10,443 nucleotides of DNA. It comes from Candidatus Cloacimonadota bacterium. Its GTDB lineage: Bacteria > Cloacimonadota > Cloacimonadia > Cloacimonadales > TCS61. The stretch spans positions 1 to 10,443 of the forward strand of contig JASUTE010000035.1 of assembly GCA_030445745.1 (NCBI GenBank). The letters are read 5' to 3'. Under the pieces are notes generated by a model, which was given only the letters and a program-made list of their open reading frames with translations, ran no database searches and was not told the DNA's origin. How positions within the stretch are numbered: position 1 is the stretch's first letter; every line of letters starts with the position of its first letter. Shown here in pieces: positions 1 to 7,180 of the stretch. The position numbers and the translations under genes were made by a program.

Positions 1-75
1 AGTTACTTAGACAGATTTTTGCTATTGCAAAATATAATAGAATTTGGAGGCCTGATTATTGCAGAAAATGTTTGA
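1..75 (+). pseudogene. Possible 3' end of a gene (partial at window edge), methyltransferase-like tail
   Basis: Frame 1 is open from the window edge to a TGA at 73-75 and encodes 24 residues ending ...EFGGLIIAENV. The GGLIIAENV segment resembles the GGL(I/V)(I/V)ADNV strand of class I SAM-dependent O-methyltransferases, but those proteins normally continue for several dozen residues beyond this point. If the match is real, this is a 3'-truncated gene. It could equally be the natural end of an unrelated protein, or chance. The stop lies 14 bases before the first REP-like unit, as expected for the end of a gene facing a repeat-filled convergent intergenic region. Confidence 0.25.
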
Positions 76-89
76 CTTGAAACATAGTA

Positions 90-123
90 CATTTCGACTA
101 AGCGTAGCGCATGGAGAAATCTC
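90..123 (+). repeat. REP-like unit A
   Basis: This unit begins CATTTCGAC and ends GGAGAAATCTC, the same edges as unit C at 197-240, with a different GC-richer core (GCGTAGCGC). Shared edges around a variable core are typical of dispersed REP-like palindromic repeats. It lies in the non-coding stretch downstream of the tyrosine recombinase gene. Confidence 0.55.
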
Positions 124-150
124 AATATTATAACTTTATGTTTTTAATTA

Positions 151-190
151 CAGATTGCTTCACCCGATAAATCGGGGTTCGCAATGACAG
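151..190 (+). repeat. REP-like unit B with perfect inner hairpin
   Basis: This is an imperfect palindrome. The outer arms are ATTGC (154-158) and GCAAT (181-185). Inside is a perfect 6-bp stem, CCCGAT (163-168) and ATCGGG (171-176), with a 2-nt loop. Its edges (AGATTGCTTC and GCAATGACAG) differ from those of units A and C, so it is probably a second repeat subtype lying between them. Confidence 0.55.
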
Positions 191-196
191 TTTTTT

Positions 197-240
197 TGTC
201 ATTTCGAATGGAAGCCGTAGGCTGGAATGGAGAAATCTCA
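197..240 (+). repeat. REP-like unit C, left arm of an inverted pair
   Basis: The unit starts TGTCATTTCGAA and ends GGAGAAATCTCA, with a central small hairpin AGCC (213-216) / GGCT (220-223). Its two edges match, each with one mismatch, the reverse complement of the edges of unit D. C and D together therefore form a head-to-head, BIME-like pair separated by about 19 nt. Confidence 0.55.
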
Positions 241-259
241 TACAAACTTATGGTAAACC

Positions 260-300
260 TGAGATCTCTCGACTCCACTTCGTTCCGCTCGAGATGACCA
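260..300 (-). repeat. REP-like unit D, right arm of an inverted pair
   Basis: Read on the minus strand, this unit starts near GGTCATCTCGA and ends AGAGATCTCA, so it is the same family as unit C in opposite orientation. It also holds its own inverted repeat, TCTCGA (267-272) / TCGAGA (289-294). A C/D transcript could fold into a long cruciform-like structure. Confidence 0.55.
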
Positions 301-338
301 CATTTTTTCCCTTCCTATTTTCTTCCTTGAACTTCTCA

Positions 339-398
339 AGTTTTCTCTTGCGTAAGTAAGAGAAAACTACAAATGAGTTTGCATTAAGAGAAAACTAC
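339..398. repeat. Perfect 11-bp stem-loop plus 13-bp direct repeat
   Basis: AGTTTTCTCTT (339-349) and AAGAGAAAACT (358-368) are perfect reverse complements with an 8-nt loop. The right arm extends into the 13-mer AAGAGAAAACTAC (358-370), which recurs at 386-398, 28 bp further on. The element AATGAGTTTG also occurs twice (372-381 and 431-440). No clear T-run follows the stem on the minus strand, so it is not a convincing terminator for the recombinase operon. I see no gene, RNA or other structure in the rest of 399-500. Confidence 0.5.
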
Positions 399-500
399 GA
401 CCTGTCTCGCCGTAGATTTGATAATGGTGGAATGAGTTTGTAATAAAGAAGAAATGAATTAAAAAATAATCTATCTCTACAATTCTAGAAGCAATAAAGC

Positions 501-1397
501 CTAATCTTCGTCCTGGTTCAAAGGATGGAATTTTTTGTAGCTCTCCTTCAAATCTCTTAAAGTAATGTGAGTGTAGATCTCGGTGGTAGAAAGGTTGCTG
601 TGTCCCAACATCTCCTGCACTGCGCGCAGGTCGGCACCTCTGTTCAAAAGATGAGTGGCAAAGGAATGGCGCAAAGAATGTGGGGAATAACCACTGGTTC
701 TGGCTACCAAATTCAGGTAGCGGCTCAAAATTTCGCGCATCACATCGGTAGAAAGTGCTCTTCCACTTTTGGAAAGAAACAACTCACCCGGATCTTCCTT
801 TCCCACAAAACTATCGCGGATTTTTAAATATTTTCTCAGTGCACTTCTGGCTTTGCCAGTTACCGGTATTATTCTCTCTTTTCTACCCTTTCCCATCACA
901 CGAATTTTGCTGTTTTCCCACTGCCCCACTTTGACTGTGCAGACCTCGCTAATGCGCAATCCGCTGGAGTAGATCAATTCCAAGATAGCTCTATCTCGTA
1001 TGCCAAATTTAGTGGAAAGATCGGGGACAGCCAGCAGTTCCTGCATCTCCTCTTCCGAAAAATGCTTGGGCAATTTTTTTTCAAATTTGGGAATTTTTAG
1101 GCTGGCAGCCGGATTTTCCTGCAGCAGTTCAAAGCGTTTGCAATAAGCAAAGAAATTTCTGATGGTGGTGGCTTTACGCGCCAGGGTTCTGTTGCTGCGC
1201 TGGTTTTGGTTCAAATAACGCAAATAATCACGCAGGTAGAGTTTTTGTATTTTATCCAATTGCGGTTCGCCGGTTTCAAAATATTTTTGCAGAAAATCGT
1301 AAAGCTGGTTCAAATCGCGCATATACGCCACTATTGTGTTGGTAGAAAGCCCTTTGGAATGCAGGTATTTTTCGTATTCGGCAATCGCAGCTTTCAT
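501..1397 (-). CDS. xerC/xerD: XerC/XerD-type tyrosine site-specific recombinase
   Basis: At 298 aa this has the usual Xer length. Residues 1 to about 90 form the SAM-like core-binding domain (LSTNTIVAYMRDL). Residues 110-290 form the catalytic domain, with the complete set R148 (SSGLR), K170 (MGKGRKER), H240 and R243 (HSLRHSFATHLL), H266 (LGHSNLSTTEIYTH) and nucleophile Y275. Family role: resolving chromosome dimers at dif, or integrating elements at dif-like sites. The C-terminal LK-x2-Y-x2-FHP tail resembles both XerC and XerD, so the paralogue cannot be settled here. The ATG overlaps the upstream stop as ATGA (1394-1397), and a GGGGGAG ribosome site lies 4 nt before it. It is thus the translationally coupled last gene of a three-gene operon. 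No phage or integron genes are adjacent, which favours a housekeeping Xer. Confidence 0.9.
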   Translation of the reverse strand: MKAAIAEYEKYLHSKGLSTNTIVAYMRDLNQLYDFLQKYFETGEPQLDKIQKLYLRDYLRYLNQNQRSNRTLARKATTIRNFFAYCKRFELLQENPAASLKIPKFEKKLPKHFSEEEMQELLAVPDLSTKFGIRDRAILELIYSSGLRISEVCTVKVGQWENSKIRVMGKGRKERIIPVTGKARSALRKYLKIRDSFVGKEDPGELFLSKSGRALSTDVMREILSRYLNLVARTSGYSPHSLRHSFATHLLNRGADLRAVQEMLGHSNLSTTEIYTHITLRDLKESYKKFHPLNQDED

Positions 1398-2689
1398 AGT
1401 TCTCCCCCAATCGTTACGAAATCATAGTCAGCTAAAGCGTTTTGATGATAATTTATAGGAAGTTTCTGGTTTTTAACAACTATTTCCACCTTACTATTTT
1501 TAGGAACTCGGAAGCTGATGCCTTGCAGTTGCTGCAAACTGGGCAAATATTCGCCCCAAACCGGATCATTGCTTTTTTCTATCTCTATCCTTACTTGATC
1601 GCTTGCCATAATTACTTGCCAATTCAAGTTTTTATGCACCACAAAATAGTTTAGTAGTTTGGAAGTAGACGCCACCCACAACTTTTTTTGCTCATAAAGA
1701 TCTTTTATTTTGTGCAGCTGCTGTTTAGTCTCTTCTTTTAAATATGGGAAACCGCTGTTAGCGCCCAAATGAGTGTAATAAAGCAGATAACCACGATTTT
1801 TCACCAACTTTTGTAAAACTTTGTCGTTCAGCTGTTCATCCAAAAAATTTATATCAGCAGTATCGTAGTGACTGCGGTCGTTCAAGTAGCGCACAAAGCG
1901 ATAAATTTTGCTGCCGTCATCCAAAGTAATCGGGTAGGCAACTTCGCCATTGTGTTGGTAGGAAAAAGCGGAATTCAGCCAATCTTGGCCAGCTTCTAAG
2001 CTAGTTTTTAAGAAATTTTCGCAGCTAAAATCGCCACTCAGACCAATACTGTGGGAAAGCTGGCCATCCCACAGAAATTTTATACCATAATCTTGAGTAA
2101 TATCGGCGTGATATACTTCAGCTTCGGGATTATCGCCCAGTTGATGCTTTCTGTGGCCCAAACTGTGAAGATTTTCTGTTCCACCGTGGTCGCTAAAAAC
2201 ATCCACAAACAAACTATCCTGTTGCATGGTTTGCACAAAATCTTTAGCTAACTTTCTATTAAAACCAGTATTGGAAAAATGTCCGTAAGAATGCAGGCAA
2301 TCTATCCAACCTTTTTGCACAAATTCTTTTATCGTTTGTCTAACTGCTGATGAAGAATCTTCTAAAGCAGAATTGTAGCTAATGCCGTAGTCTGGGTTAG
2401 GTTGCGAAAAATCTTGGCTACGACCGGTTCTAAGTAATTGGTTATCCATCCAGAAAGAGTTGCCCACAGGCAATCCCAGCCCTTTTCCAAGCGCAGTTTG
2501 CTGATGTGAGCACAAGTATTCTTGAATTGTGGTAAATTCTGGCAAGGTTTCGGTATTATCGATATCGGAACAGATAGTGAAAGCAGCTTGATATGGATAA
2601 GGAAACCGTAGCAACTCAACTTCTTTTTTTTGGCAAGCTGCTACTACAACCAGTAACAAAAACAGGATTAAAAATCTATTTCGCGCCAT
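1394..2689 (-). CDS. Predicted lipoprotein, polysaccharide-deacetylase (NodB-like) superfamily candidate
   Basis: This 431-aa protein starts with a lipoprotein signal: positive MARNR, a hydrophobic run, and lipobox VAAC with Cys19 as the lipidated residue. The mature protein would be anchored in the envelope. Motifs fit the NodB/deacetylase fold: FTICSDID (37-44; D42 and D44 at the motif-1 position) and LHSYGH (132-137), an exact H-(S/T)-x-x-H metal motif with H133 and H137. Further candidates are DHGG (167-170) and YTHLG (305-309; H307), which could be the late His motif. Substrate is unknown; a cell-envelope or exported glycan is an inference. The C-terminal ~80 residues (from about 350) look like a small beta-domain. 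It overlaps the upstream gene by 22 bp and the recombinase gene by 4 bp. The ribosome site is weak, in line with coupled translation. A different metal-dependent hydrolase on the same barrel is possible. Confidence 0.6.
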   Translation of the reverse strand: MARNRFLILFLLLVVVAACQKKEVELLRFPYPYQAAFTICSDIDNTETLPEFTTIQEYLCSHQQTALGKGLGLPVGNSFWMDNQLLRTGRSQDFSQPNPDYGISYNSALEDSSSAVRQTIKEFVQKGWIDCLHSYGHFSNTGFNRKLAKDFVQTMQQDSLFVDVFSDHGGTENLHSLGHRKHQLGDNPEAEVYHADITQDYGIKFLWDGQLSHSIGLSGDFSCENFLKTSLEAGQDWLNSAFSYQHNGEVAYPITLDDGSKIYRFVRYLNDRSHYDTADINFLDEQLNDKVLQKLVKNRGYLLYYTHLGANSGFPYLKEETKQQLHKIKDLYEQKKLWVASTSKLLNYFVVHKNLNWQVIMASDQVRIEIEKSNDPVWGEYLPSLQQLQGISFRVPKNSKVEIVVKNQKLPINYHQNALADYDFVTIGGEL

Positions 2690-3390
2690 TTTTTGCTTAT
2701 TTTCCCATTTTTATAAACCAGAGTCAACTGGCCTATCTGGTTACCATTCACACTGTAAAAATAGGTGCGTCCGTTCCTAAACAGCTCGTCTCTCTGCTCA
2801 CGGTAATCGAAACTGATAACTCCATCTACAGGTAGGTTTTGCACAATATCGGAATCGATGTATTTGCCCAGGTTGGAAAACATAATAATGATATTGCAGT
2901 CCTGCAATTTTTGCGCCTGCTTTTTAGCAACCTCGAATACATCATAATCGAACTTCACATTGGAATTCACCTGGTTCAGCACCATATAATCTGGTGAATA
3001 AATGCCAAAAATTCCCACCTGCATGGAATCTGCATGTACCACCAAATTTTCCAACACCACTACCGAATCTGCTTCAATATTGGAAGCTAAAATCTGGAAA
3101 TAGAGTGAATCTGCCCAGTAATTAAAACTATAATCGGTAGGCATAAAATAGTGAAAATTAAGTGAATCGTAATAAACAGCTAAAGTACTGTCACCCGGGT
3201 TTTGTTTAAATAAATTTCCCGTAAGAAAGTTGATCTGCAGCAGGCTATCGGTGCGGCTAATTTGCTTATTCAAGCTATCGGCACTCAGCTCATTGAATTC
3301 CGGATAATTTATAACCTGCAATTGTACATTTTGCCAAGCTAACAGCAAACATGGTAACAAAAAAAATAAACTAAATGTATATTTTTTCAC
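2668..3390 (-). CDS. Secreted, degenerate 5'-nucleotidase/UshA-like protein (likely pseudoenzyme)
   Basis: The gene starts with GTG at 3388-3390, preceded by a strong GGAGG (3395-3399). The 240-aa product has a Sec signal peptide (MKKYTF, then a leucine-rich core to about residue 19). From about residue 70 it follows the order of the UshA/5'-nucleotidase metallophosphatase domain: the segments YFQILASNIE, VGIFGIYSPD, NIIIMFSNLGKYIDSDIVQ and GQLTLVYKNGKI correspond to family strands. The metal ligands are gone, however. The GNHE position reads as MPTDY, the HLG histidine is Asn (SNLG), and GHSH is replaced by SFDYRE. There is no N-terminal DxH. It is also shorter than a normal catalytic domain and has no C-terminal substrate domain. 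Family assignment is inferred from remote similarity. A structural or binding role is plausible; function is unknown. First gene of the operon that continues to 501. Confidence 0.55.
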   Translation of the reverse strand: MKKYTFSLFFLLPCLLLAWQNVQLQVINYPEFNELSADSLNKQISRTDSLLQINFLTGNLFKQNPGDSTLAVYYDSLNFHYFMPTDYSFNYWADSLYFQILASNIEADSVVVLENLVVHADSMQVGIFGIYSPDYMVLNQVNSNVKFDYDVFEVAKKQAQKLQDCNIIIMFSNLGKYIDSDIVQNLPVDGVISFDYREQRDELFRNGRTYFYSVNGNQIGQLTLVYKNGKISKKWREIDF

Positions 3391-3432
3391 TTATCCTCCG
3401 ATTTTTGCTATTTCTGCAAAACTGGCTGTAGC

Positions 3433-3452
3433 TGTCAAAAAGAATTTTGACA
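3433..3452. promoter_or_regulatory. Perfect 8-bp inverted repeat in divergent intergenic region (possible operator)
   Basis: TGTCAAAA (3433-3440) and TTTTGACA (3445-3452) are exact reverse complements around a 4-nt spacer. The site lies in the 155-bp gap between two divergently read genes. Each arm contains a TTGACA-like -35 hexamer, one facing each way, but I found no good -10 at 17 bp in either direction. It could be a dimeric regulator site, or a divergent promoter core with poor -10 elements. Confidence 0.3.
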
Positions 3453-3545
3453 AACTTCCCACGAAAATGAGTTTGGTTTGGCTAAATAAAAAGTTAGTTT
3501 TTAACAAAACGATGATTTATGAAAAAATAATAGATTGGAGAAACT

Positions 3546-4226
3546 ATGAACGATCTAGTAATTGTGATAGGAGCTTATGGTAGTGGTAAAAGTGAATATG
3601 CCATTAACCTGGCAAAAACATACAGCAAAAGTGCAAACAAAGTGAAATTAGCCGATATGGACGTGGTCAATCCCTACTTTCGCAGCCGCGATGTTCGTGA
3701 AAAATTTGCCGAAGATGGCATTGAGGTAATCGCTCCAGATGGACAATATAAACATGCCGACCTGCCTATGCTTTCACCCAGAATTATGGGTGCTGTCGAA
3801 GATACAGACAGTGCTGTGATCTTGGATGTAGGCGGCGATCCGGCTGGTTGCCGCGTTTTGGGCAGATATGTAGAAAAAATTAAGCAGCGTGGCTACCATA
3901 TGCAGCTGGTGATAAACACTAAACGGCCTTTTACTTCCGACAAACAGGAAATACTGCAAATGTTAGATAAGTTGGAAGCAGTTTCCCACCTGAAAATTGA
4001 TGAGCTAATTTGTAACACCAACTTAATGGAGTATACAGACATTTCTATGGTGGAAAAAGGCATTGAAATTATTCAAGAAGTGGCAGATGAGCGCAGTTTG
4101 GAATTTGAAAAATATCTGATTTTAGAAAATAACGATATCCCAGATAATTTATTGGGAAAAAAGCGGGTTATTTTGAATTATTTCTTAAACAAACCCTGGG
4201 AAATGCCAGTTTTTAAAGGGATTTAA
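3546..4226 (+). CDS. P-loop ATPase of the MinD/ParA/CobQ-like superfamily
   Basis: This is a 226-aa soluble protein. Residues 4-16 hold a Walker A motif, IVIGAYGSGKSE, with Lys14-equivalent in GSGKS. It is not the deviant KGGxGKT of classical MinD/ParA. Residues 37-48 (DMDVVNPYFRSR) correspond to the switch I region and VILDVGGDPAG (91-101) to Walker B/switch II. NTKRP (124-128) sits where base-specificity residues often lie. No membrane segment or C-terminal amphipathic targeting helix is obvious. Proteins of this kind are usually annotated only as nucleotide-binding CobQ/CobB/MinD/ParA-domain proteins, and the partner here is unknown. GGAG (3537-3540) 5 nt before the ATG supports the start. 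It is divergent from the envelope operon, and its last 14 bp overlap the end of rsmA tail-to-tail, leaving no room for separate terminators. Confidence 0.75.
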   Translation: MNDLVIVIGAYGSGKSEYAINLAKTYSKSANKVKLADMDVVNPYFRSRDVREKFAEDGIEVIAPDGQYKHADLPMLSPRIMGAVEDTDSAVILDVGGDPAGCRVLGRYVEKIKQRGYHMQLVINTKRPFTSDKQEILQMLDKLEAVSHLKIDELICNTNLMEYTDISMVEKGIEIIQEVADERSLEFEKYLILENNDIPDNLLGKKRVILNYFLNKPWEMPVFKGI

Positions 4227-4995
4227 GTGCCTTGTAAAGTTGAATAAACTCTGCTTCCGATAATGTTTCACCCCGTCGGCGCAAGTCGATGGGGTTATTT
4301 TGTATTTTAAATAAATTTTCTTGGGAAGTTAGCTGGCGCAGATTTCGGCGCAACATTTTTCGTCGTTGCCCAAATGCAGTTTCCACCACCCGCCAAAAGA
4401 ATTTTTCATCTTCCAATTCTGGCCTATTCTCCCGCGGTTTCAGGCTTATTACCGCTGAATCTACTTTAGGTGGCGGCACAAACACATGTGGTTTTACCGT
4501 AAACTGATATTTAGGCTCAAAATAATACTGCATTTTCAGAGAAAGTGGCCCATAATCTTTGCTGCCCGCTCCAGCCTGAATGCGCTTGGCTACCTCTTTT
4601 TGTATCATTACCACAACCAGGGAAAATTGTTGGGAAAACTGAGCTACCTTAAACAAAAATGGCGAAGTTATCTGATAGGGTAAGTTGGCTACTATTTTTA
4701 GCTTCTGCTTGGCAAAATATTGCTGCCAATCTGCTTTTAGGATATCCTGCTTTACCAAGTTTATCTTTTTGCCAAATTTCTCTTCCAAAATAGGAAACAA
4801 AGTTCTATCTAGCTCAAAACAGGTTAATTGGCAATTGTAGGCCAACAGCTCTGTGGTTAAAATTCCCTTGCCGGGACCAATTTCCCAAACCGGCTCATCC
4901 TTTTCAATCTCGGCTAATTTGGCTATTTTGGCTACGATGTTCTTATCTGTAAGAAAATGCTGGCCTAAACTTTTCTTTTGTTTGAATTCACTCAT
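4213..4995 (-). CDS. rsmA: 16S rRNA (adenine(1518)-N6/adenine(1519)-N6)-dimethyltransferase RsmA (KsgA)
   Basis: The enzyme dimethylates the two adjacent adenines in the 3'-terminal hairpin of 16S rRNA late in 30S assembly, using SAM. At 260 aa it has the normal length. Signature segments are the N-terminal SLGQHFLTDKNI (9-20), the SAM-binding EIGPGKGILT (38-47), acidic residues E61 (CFELD) and D84 (KQDIL), and the catalytic NLPYQITSP (104-112). MIQKEVAKRI (130-139) follows, and the C-terminal helical domain contains VPPPKVDSAV (173-182) and FGQRRKMLRRNL. Loss of this gene gives kasugamycin resistance in characterised bacteria. It lies between a convergent ATPase gene and the terminator of the kce operon, so it probably has its own promoter in 4996-5040. 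The ribosome site (AGGA about 10 nt upstream) is modest. Confidence 0.96.
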   Translation of the reverse strand: MSEFKQKKSLGQHFLTDKNIVAKIAKLAEIEKDEPVWEIGPGKGILTTELLAYNCQLTCFELDRTLFPILEEKFGKKINLVKQDILKADWQQYFAKQKLKIVANLPYQITSPFLFKVAQFSQQFSLVVVMIQKEVAKRIQAGAGSKDYGPLSLKMQYYFEPKYQFTVKPHVFVPPPKVDSAVISLKPRENRPELEDEKFFWRVVETAFGQRRKMLRRNLRQLTSQENLFKIQNNPIDLRRRGETLSEAEFIQLYKALKSL

Positions 4996-5040
4996 GAATA
5001 ATTATCCTGTCTGTTGTTTGCAGTTTCCCTGATATAACAT

Positions 5041-5074
5041 AAAAAGATGGCAGCAACACCTAAGCGCTGCTGCC
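5041..5074 (-). terminator. Intrinsic terminator of the thiolase-aminotransferase-kce operon
   Basis: On the minus strand, just after the kce stop, GGCAGCA (5074-5068) pairs with TGCTGCC (5055-5049). A G-U and a further G-C pair can extend the stem to 9 bp. ATCTTTTT follows (5048-5041). It sits 13 bp past the kce stop and separates this operon from rsmA on the same strand. Confidence 0.8.
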
Positions 5075-5087
5075 TTCCTTTGTAAAT

Positions 5088-5912
<825 letters not shown>

Positions 5913-5920
5913 CTACCCTC

Positions 5921-7168
5921 CTATTTCAACAGTTTTTTTACTTCTGCCAAAGCTTCTTTTATGGCTGTAGCTGCCTGCTGTAAATCGGCTTCTGTATGAC
6001 GATATGCCACATAACCATGATGATATGGCTGCAGGAAAACACCACGACGTATAACCTGAGTATAAAATTCTACACGCAATTTTTTGTATAGTTTTTCTTC
6101 ATCTTTGGGAAAGGTGATGTATGGCATCAACGGAGCACCACTAAACTGGCAAGGTACTCCGCTTTCATCTACTATTTTTTGTACTTCATTACAGAATTTT
6201 TCACCTTTTTCCCAAAGTTTATCTAAAATATTATCACGTTCCATTATCTCGATAGTTTTAAGCGCAGCTACTTGTTCCAAGCTGTTTGGGAAGAAAGTAG
6301 AACTAATGAACACACGTTCTTCTGCTTCGTCCATTATCTCTTTTTTCCCTACCACAGCACTAATTGGATAACCATTGGCCATTGCTTTTCCAAATACAGA
6401 AAGATGCGGAGTTACACCATATTTGGCCTGAGCTCCACCTAAACTATAGCGAAATCCGCTACGAATTTCATCGAAAATAAGCACAGCACCATATTTTTCA
6501 GCGATCTTTTTCACAGCTTCCAAATAACCCGGTTTAGGTTCTTGCACAGGGTGTGCCAAAGGATGACCTACTGGAGTAATGATGATAGCCGCCATGTCAT
6601 CACCATGCACTTTCATCAAATCTTCCAAAGCATTTAAATCGTTATATGGGAAAGCAAAAACATCTTCCCACAATTTTTGAGGAATGCCCTCTTTTACTTC
6701 CACACACCAATCGTGCCAACCATGATAACCGCAACGAGCAATTTTTAGTTTTTTGGTGTAGGAACGTGCGATGCGAATTGCAGTTGTGGTAGCATCAGAA
6801 CCGGTTTTCACAAACAAGCATTTTTCAGCTGAAGGAATAAGCTCTATCAGTTTTTTAGCCAGTTTATTCTGAACCGGCTGGGTTAAAGACATACAAAAAC
6901 CATCTTCACGAATTTTCTGCACAACTGCATCATCGATCTCTTTTTCTTTATGGCCAAGTATGATGGGACCGTAGGCACAGAGCATATCTACGTACTCGTT
7001 GCCATCCACATCTATCACATGGCCACCTTCTGCTTTCTGGAAAAATATGGGATATTCGCCAGGAACAAAATTGTAGGGACGTCTTATCCCCAAGGTAGCT
7101 CCCGGAATCAATTCCATTGCTTCTTTATATAATTTTTCTGAGTTCTTTAGTTTTAATTTTTCAGACAT
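5921..7168 (-). CDS. Class III PLP aminotransferase, glutamate-1-semialdehyde-aminomutase-like (possible beta-amino acid transaminase)
   Basis: This is a 415-aa fold-type I PLP enzyme. Visible sites are the PLP phosphate loop KTGSDATT (121-128, in place of NSGTEA), the aromatic ring-stacking region GYHGWHDW (147-154), IFDEIRSGFR (231-240; D233 contacts the pyridine nitrogen) and VFGKAMANGYP (258-268; K261 forms the Schiff base). Overall it resembles HemL, but the altered phosphate loop and the absence of any haem-synthesis neighbour argue against that role. The start is ATG at 7166-7168: AGGAGAG lies just before it, over the thiolase stop, 11 bp away. A frame-open upstream extension would run into the thiolase gene without its own ribosome site. 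Because it sits between thiolase and kce, a beta-amino acid such as 3,5-diaminohexanoate, or a downstream 3-amino acid, is a reasonable substrate guess. That substrate is inference only. Confidence 0.85.
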   Translation of the reverse strand: MSEKLKLKNSEKLYKEAMELIPGATLGIRRPYNFVPGEYPIFFQKAEGGHVIDVDGNEYVDMLCAYGPIILGHKEKEIDDAVVQKIREDGFCMSLTQPVQNKLAKKLIELIPSAEKCLFVKTGSDATTTAIRIARSYTKKLKIARCGYHGWHDWCVEVKEGIPQKLWEDVFAFPYNDLNALEDLMKVHGDDMAAIIITPVGHPLAHPVQEPKPGYLEAVKKIAEKYGAVLIFDEIRSGFRYSLGGAQAKYGVTPHLSVFGKAMANGYPISAVVGKKEIMDEAEERVFISSTFFPNSLEQVAALKTIEIMERDNILDKLWEKGEKFCNEVQKIVDESGVPCQFSGAPLMPYITFPKDEEKLYKKLRVEFYTQVIRRGVFLQPYHHGYVAYRHTEADLQQAATAIKEALAEVKKLLK

Positions 7169-7171
7169 GAG

Positions 7172-7180
7172 CTCTCCTTT
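7172..7180 (-). promoter_or_regulatory. Ribosome binding site deciding the aminotransferase start
   Basis: On the minus strand AAAGGAGAG spans 7180-7172. Its GGAG core ends 5 nt before the ATG at 7168 and overlaps the last base of the thiolase stop codon. This fixes the start at 7168 rather than an in-frame ATG 19 codons upstream. Confidence 0.8.

Noticed and set aside
339-440. CRISPR-like array from repeated AAGAGAAAACTAC
   Set aside because: Only two copies of 13 bp, spacing 15 bp, no cas genes; better explained as a stem-loop with a duplicated arm.
567-827. Plus-strand ORF of 86 codons opposite the recombinase gene
   Set aside because: It lies wholly within the catalytic domain of the Xer gene on the other strand, has no ribosome site and no recognisable domain.
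501-1397. Tyrosine recombinase as a phage or genomic-island integrase using the tRNA-Asp as attachment site
   Set aside because: The tRNA is more than 8 kb away, housekeeping genes fill the interval, no repeat of the tRNA 3' end was seen, and the protein is Xer-like in length and motifs.
3349-3360. LLPC in the signal peptide of the nucleotidase-like protein as a lipobox
   Set aside because: The cysteine is followed by more hydrophobic residues (LLLAW), so it lies inside the signal core, and Pro at -1 does not fit a lipobox.
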